A stretch of 64,000 bases of DNA, taken from the NCBI RefSeq assembly GCF_001708505.1, contig NZ_CP015992.1, forward strand, positions 3,162,001-3,226,000, given 5' to 3'. The notes under the pieces are model-generated. The model saw only the letters and a program-made list of their open reading frames with translations. It did not search any database and was not told where the DNA came from. Both the position numbers and the translations under genes were made by a program. This stretch comes from Pseudomonas sp. TCU-HL1 (lineage in GTDB: Bacteria; Pseudomonadota; Gammaproteobacteria; Pseudomonadales; Pseudomonadaceae). Shown one piece after another: positions 61,275-64,000 of this stretch (position 1 is the first letter of the stretch; each line of letters opens with the position of its first letter).

Positions 61275-61302
61275 AGGGGGAACGGCGCAGCCGTCACCCC
61301 CT
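61275..61302 (+). terminator. Hairpin at the end of phage copy 2
   Basis: Same stem-loop as 54656-54683, directly before the junction with the second phage type. Confidence 0.6.
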
Positions 61303-61305
61303 AGG

Positions 61306-61392
61306 GTTTCGCATAATCGTAACGTTACGTTTAATCGGCTTCGGACAATGCTGTAAGCTCCGAGGCCGATTTAATGTAACGTCTTTATGCGA
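61306..61392. other. Folded attP-like site of the second phage
   Basis: Arm 1: GTTTCGCATAA (61306-61316), centre TCGTAACG, 21-base stem 61325-61345 beginning TTACGTTTAAT. Arm 2: 61359-61379 pairs with it at 18 of 21 positions, centre CGTCT, then TTATGCGA (61385-61392). Loop 61346-61358. TTACATTAAAT, read on the opposite strand of arm 2, is close to the dif XerD arm TTATGTTAAAT. Same design and stem length as the first phage, different sequence. Confidence 0.75.
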
Positions 61393-61619
61393 TGCCTCTT
61401 CTCGACATACCCGACCATATCGCCCGCGATGCCTTGCTCTACGCGCCCCAGCGGCACGTAGAGGACGCCGTAACCCATATTTTAGTGGACTACCCGAGGC
61501 TGGTTGCCGAGGTTCGTAAACTGCGGAGTAGGGTGGCCCAGTTGGACCGGGAGGGCGCCGATTTCGACGCTAGGTTGGAAGCCCTGCAAGCGGCCTGCAG
61601 GGCGATTATGGATATTTAG
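61392..61619 (+). CDS. Small coiled-coil protein, homologue of phage protein A
   Basis: A 75-residue protein aligning end to end with 48152-48388: IPDHIARDALLYAP against IPSNLVQDARLYAP, and DYPRLVAEVRKLRSRVAQLD against DYPRLVSEVRQLRRRVQDLD. Its ATG again lies at the edge of the attP arm 2 box. Conservation of this gene at the att site in two otherwise different phages suggests it works at that site, for instance in recombination or silencing; this is inference. Confidence 0.7.
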   Translation: MPLLDIPDHIARDALLYAPQRHVEDAVTHILVDYPRLVAEVRKLRSRVAQLDREGADFDARLEALQAACRAIMDI

Positions 61620-61626
61620 CGTTACG

Positions 61627-62139
61627 TTACGCTTTCGTTTTCGACTTCTTGAAGGTGAATATCTCTCCAGCCGGTATCGCTCTCCAGGTGGTGCCTGGGT
61701 TTCGTTCGGCTCGCTCCCGTGCAAAGTCGATTGCGTAATGCTTTTCGGTTGGTTCGCCAATCTTTTCCCAGACCCTCATGCCCAGGAATTTGCATTCGAC
61801 GTTGTAGGCCGGCTCTGCGGCCTGTTTGCCGTAGCGCTTTGACTTCTCGATGGCTAGCTCGTTGCCCATGGCGTCTGCACGGGCCTCGGCCAGTTCCAGC
61901 TTGGATTTCAGGTCGTTCACTTCTGCCCAAGCCTCCGCCAGTCGGTCTGCCAGGTATTGCATGTCTTCGGCTGGCTTCTCGGTTTTTTCGTTACGTTGCG
62001 CTTTAGCGCGTTCCCTGTAGGCCTTCTGCCGCTCAGCGTTGCTCAGGGCTTTTCCGGTGGTCGGACGCCCACGCTTCGGCTTGGTCGGCTGCTCGTCCAG
62101 GGGCAGGGGCTGGGTCTGTTTGTCCTGGGCGTCGATCAT
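61627..62139 (-). CDS. Phage protein with basic N-terminus and coiled coil, 170 residues
   Basis: An N-terminal low-complexity basic part (KPKRGRPTTGKALSNAERQK, then YRERAKAQRNEKTEK), a central heptad helix (LADRLAEAWAEVNDLKSKLELAEARADAM) and a C-terminal soluble part. The GRP motif resembles an AT-hook core, so DNA binding is possible. It overlaps the upstream membrane gene by four bases. GTTAC repeats lie at both ends of this gene pair. Not recognised as a known family. Confidence 0.6.
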   Translation of the reverse strand: MIDAQDKQTQPLPLDEQPTKPKRGRPTTGKALSNAERQKAYRERAKAQRNEKTEKPAEDMQYLADRLAEAWAEVNDLKSKLELAEARADAMGNELAIEKSKRYGKQAAEPAYNVECKFLGMRVWEKIGEPTEKHYAIDFARERAERNPGTTWRAIPAGEIFTFKKSKTKA

Positions 62140-62315
62140 GCTTCATCCCCTTTGCGCGGCTTGTATTGCGGAATCGCGAAGACAAGGCCAAAAAGAGCCG
62201 TGACGGCGCACGCAAGCCAGGACGTTTCCGAGTAGAGCCAGTACCACAACGGCCAGGCCAATATCGACACCAGGACAAACAGCAGCGGCCCTTTCAAAGA
62301 CCAGTGAATTTTCAT
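62136..62315 (-). CDS. Small two-helix membrane protein, 59 residues
   Basis: Two hydrophobic stretches (GPLLFVLVSILAWPLWYWLY and LACAVTALFGLVFAI) and a basic tail. GGAG eight bases before the ATG; translationally coupled to the 170-residue gene. Could be a superinfection-exclusion or assembly accessory protein; unknown. Confidence 0.6.
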   Translation of the reverse strand: MKIHWSLKGPLLFVLVSILAWPLWYWLYSETSWLACAVTALFGLVFAIPQYKPRKGDEA

Positions 62316-62354
62316 TGCGGGGACTCCATTCCGGGTGGGCATGGAGTAATTATA

Positions 62355-62429
62355 GTAACGTAACGATAAATAGGCCAGCGTTACGTAACGATAAATACGA
62401 CCGTTCGTCTGAATATCCGTTACGTTACG
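62355..62429. promoter_or_regulatory. TAACG-repeat region of the second phage
   Basis: ACGTAACGATAAATA occurs at 62358-62372 and 62383-62397 (25 bp apart). GTAACGTAACG (62355-62365) is repeated inverted as CGTTACGTTAC at 62418-62428 and again at 61620-61630 beyond the two leftward genes. Likely operators or iterons upstream of the leftward pair. Confidence 0.6.
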
Positions 62430-62435
62430 CAAAAT

Positions 62436-62829
62436 GAATTTCGCCGCCTCGACTGCCCGCAGGGCATTAGGCGCCCGCACGGCCTGGACTGTTCCCGCTG
62501 CGGTTCCTGCGCCGACACCCGCGAAGCGGCCGCACTCCGGGCAATGAAAAGGCCCCCAGCGGACCGGTCGCCCGATGGAGGCCTATTCGCGTAACTCGCC
62601 CTGGTCGCCGCGCAACGACCACCCCGCGCCCTGATTTCCAACCCTGCCGCGTGCCGATCTGGCCGGGTGGCAGTCTCCCAGGACGGCCAGCGGCTGAGTG
62701 GCCAACGCTCATGGAATTAGCGGGCGTTCCGCGGCGCTTTGGCTGGTGCTTCGCCCTGGTCGCGTAGCGGGCAGGGTCCACCATCTCTAATGGTGGACTT
62801 TTGTCTCATGGTGAGACTTTTGGGGTGGG
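62436..62829. other. Phage intergenic region with tandem hairpins
   Basis: 394 bp with no supportable gene. It ends with GTCCACCA/TGGTGGAC (62776-62798) followed by TTTTGT and then GTCTC/GAGAC (62802-62816). The same order of hairpin, CTTTTG, small hairpin occurs in the first phage at 49442-49490, next to the same kind of leftward regulator. Candidate terminators and packaging signal. Confidence 0.5.
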
Positions 62830-63039
62830 TTACCGCACGTCGAGGGTTAGGCTTCCTTCTTCACCTACCTCAACGTAAGTGACTGATTTCTCAAGCAAAA
62901 AGTGAGCTAGCTCACTGTCCTTGATGGGCTGACGGCCCTGCTTGATCAGTAACTTATTGATTTCAATGCATTTTTTCCGCAACAGCTCTTGTTCTGTCGC
63001 GGTCAGTCGCAGCGTCGCAGGCATAGTGCCATTACCCAT
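62830..63039 (-). CDS. Phage regulator candidate, 69 residues, divergent from replication gene
   Basis: A protein with MPATLRLTATEQELLRKKCIEINKL at its N-terminus and SELAHFLLEKSVTYVEV later, a strand-helix-helix layout that fits ribbon-helix-helix repressors. GGAGG lies ten bases before the ATG. It faces the replication gene across a promoter region full of ATGCAT repeats. Confidence 0.65.
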   Translation of the reverse strand: MGNGTMPATLRLTATEQELLRKKCIEINKLLIKQGRQPIKDSELAHFLLEKSVTYVEVGEEGSLTLDVR

Positions 63040-63065
63040 CGTCGGAAATCCTCCAAAAGTCTACG

Positions 63066-63148
63066 TGCATGCATGTTACTTGTGTTGACGTATGCATGAG
63101 TACGCGTATACATTTCGCGCAAATGTTACTTGCATGCATGCATGCATC
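63066..63148 (+). promoter_or_regulatory. Replication-gene promoter with ATGCAT and ATGTTACTTG repeats
   Basis: A sigma70-like promoter: TTGACG (63085-63090), 16 bp, TATACA (63107-63112). ATGTTACTTG occurs at 63073-63082 and 63123-63132, bracketing it. GCATGCAT blocks lie at 63067-63074 and, as a run of four CATG units, at 63132-63147. Likely repressor-binding and/or origin sequence. Confidence 0.6.
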
Positions 63149-63168
63149 AGCAGGGAATGCGCGGTCAC

Positions 63169-64000
63169 ATGCTCGACAAACTGCACCTTTTCGTCCCCTT
63201 CCGCACCGAGTTCATCGAGCTCTTGGGTGTCGAAGGGCGCTCCGATCCGGTGCACATAGTTGACCTCTCAACCCTCGGCGTTCCGCTCCAAGGTCAAATC
63301 AGCATAGGGGAGGGCGGCAAACTTGAAGCCGACTACCTGCGCCACGTTTGGGAATCGCTGAGCACCGGTTTTACGCCGCTGGCTTTCAAGGTATTTCACC
63401 AGTCTTTGGGCAAGCGCCTCATGCCGGGTGTCGAGCTCAAGGCATCACCGGCGAAGCTGCTGCAAGGCCACAACGTCTTCGGGCCGACCAGCATCGAGAA
63501 GGGCGCCGAAGTCATGTTCAAGTGGCTGGCCGGAACCTATCCCGAACTGTTCGCCAAGCTCGATATCTCGGCTACTCAGGTCTACGCCCTGGACTGCACC
63601 TATTCCAGTCGCCTGCCAGATGAGCGCACCGCGCTTCAGGTCATTCAGGCTCTGACCAACGTCAGCAACGGCCACACCAAGAGCCGTGGCGACAACTACC
63701 AGACCTCGGCCTATTGGGGCGCCAAAGAATCCCGTCTGAAGCGGCTGAAGGCCTATCTCAAGCACACCGAGTATCAAGCCCAGCTGGATGAATTGAAGCG
63801 GGCAGGGCGGTCGGACCTTTCGGCTGCTCGATCTGCGCGGGTCATGTCTGATTCGCGCCTTCAGGAGTGGGTCCGTTACCTGCTCCGTATGGAAGCCACG
63901 GTCATGCATCGGTGGCTTGAACGTCGCGGCATCCCGTCGCGGCTTGTTGATCTGATCGCCTACCAGCAGGGCCTCGAAGGGGAGGGGCGCTGCCTGATTC
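63169..64000 (+). CDS. Replication initiation protein of the second phage (3' end outside window)
   Basis: A frame open to the window end, 277 codons visible from ATG 63169 (another ATG at 63157 is too close to AGGGA). It opens MLDKLHLFVPFRTEFIELLG. KVFHQSLGKRLMPGVELKASPAKLLQGHNVFG is the gpII/X-type core, comparable to HLYIDGNPSKWLQGHNLVG in the first phage; VYALDCTYSSRL and WVRYLLRMEATVM follow. Clearly diverged from the 346-residue initiator of the first phage. Confidence 0.8.
   Translation, partial: MLDKLHLFVPFRTEFIELLGVEGRSDPVHIVDLSTLGVPLQGQISIGEGGKLEADYLRHVWESLSTGFTPLAFKVFHQSLGKRLMPGVELKASPAKLLQGHNVFGPTSIEKGAEVMFKWLAGTYPELFAKLDISATQVYALDCTYSSRLPDERTALQVIQALTNVSNGHTKSRGDNYQTSAYWGAKESRLKRLKAYLKHTEYQAQLDELKRAGRSDLSAARSARVMSDSRLQEWVRYLLRMEATVMHRWLERRGIPSRLVDLIAYQQGLEGEGRCLI

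Larger units (their letters stand above)
54686..61304 (+). mobile_element. Inovirus prophage, second tandem copy (6,619 bp)
   Basis: Direct repeat of 48067-54685; every protein is identical and the stretches compared base by base show no difference. The junction sequence at its left end is phage end (CACCCCCTA) joined to GGTTTCGCATAAT. Head-to-tail copies of this kind arise by reintegration into the att site or by rolling-circle events, and let an initiator cut at two origins release a circular genome without excision. Confidence 0.92.
61305..64000 (+). mobile_element. Second, different inovirus prophage (left part; continues beyond window)
   Basis: After the shared GGTTTCGCATAAT the sequence changes completely from the first phage, yet the plan repeats: folded att site, small coiled-coil protein, leftward regulatory genes, hairpin-rich gap, leftward small regulator, rightward replication gene. 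Coat and Zot genes are expected to the right of the window. Confidence 0.75.

Noticed and set aside
48067..61304. Tandem copies as a pure assembly artefact
   Set aside because: Cannot be excluded from sequence, but the junction at 54686 is a precise biologically sensible att site and a different phage follows, which favours a real array; kept as a finding with a test.
62440..62590. Cys-rich frame (CPQGIRRPHGLDCSRCGSC...) as a small zinc-ribbon protein
   Set aside because: No start codon or ribosome site in frame and it lies in a hairpin-rich intergenic region; likely chance.
63061..63150. tRNA-like fold near the second rep promoter
   Set aside because: The pairing comes from ATGCAT repeats; no T-loop or anticodon stem pattern is present. 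No tRNA or rRNA gene was found in the window.

Overview
The window is a GC-rich gammaproteobacterial chromosome segment, most likely Pseudomonas. The evidence is the gene families present (agmatine deiminase/N-carbamoylputrescine amidase, AstA, OprD porin, CtlX, MHS transporters), the protein similarity and codon use, and copies of a GTGGGAGCGAAT...ATTCGCTCCCAC element. A dif-like XerC arm at 48068 with filamentous phages inserted beside it suggests the right part lies at the replication terminus. Families were recognised by eye from motifs; no database search was run.

1-16 kb holds amine and betaine metabolism. An agmatine deiminase (cut by the window edge), N-carbamoylputrescine amidase, a polyamine-binding protein and a second, Tat-exported agmatine deiminase run rightward. 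An aldehyde dehydrogenase, a PuuB-like oxidase and a DapA-like aldolase run leftward, followed by a LysR regulator. Next come a Rieske oxygenase of the glycine-betaine demethylase type, a DMT exporter, a complete ProVWX-type betaine importer, an MmgE/PrpD protein and a GlxA-type AraC regulator.

17.5-31.5 kb is patchier and looks accessory. It has a TlpA/CcdA/beta-propeller/Met-rich/DUF2933/ICMT-like cluster typical of metal-stress islands, an RpiR regulator, an amino-acid binding protein with a TTG start, a broken cyanophycinase-SLH gene next to an intact secreted cyanophycinase, and the eroded remains of a photolyase (light-response) operon. That operon ends in a mosaic of DUF2256, cyclopropane-fatty-acid synthase and IS66 transposase pieces.

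31.6-47.7 kb is a catabolic region: MHS transporter, class II aldolase, hydroxyacid dehydrogenase, M20 amidohydrolase, second MHS transporter, OprD porin broken by an in-frame TGA, RidA, RraA, a complete polar amino-acid ABC importer and an Lrp regulator. A periplasmic amino-acid racemase, CtlX and arginine succinyltransferase follow.

48,067-61,304 is two head-to-tail copies of a 6,619-bp filamentous phage (inovirus) genome. Every protein, and every stretch compared, is identical between the copies. Each copy has replication initiator, ssDNA-binding protein, two tiny membrane proteins, major coat, adsorption protein, minor coat, Zot-type assembly ATPase and small regulators, but no integrase. 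At 61,305 a second, different inovirus begins and runs off the window. Both phage types carry at the junction an imperfect inverted repeat made of two opposed dif-like sites. That is the architecture by which single-stranded CTX-phi folds into a XerC substrate, and it is the most interesting system here.
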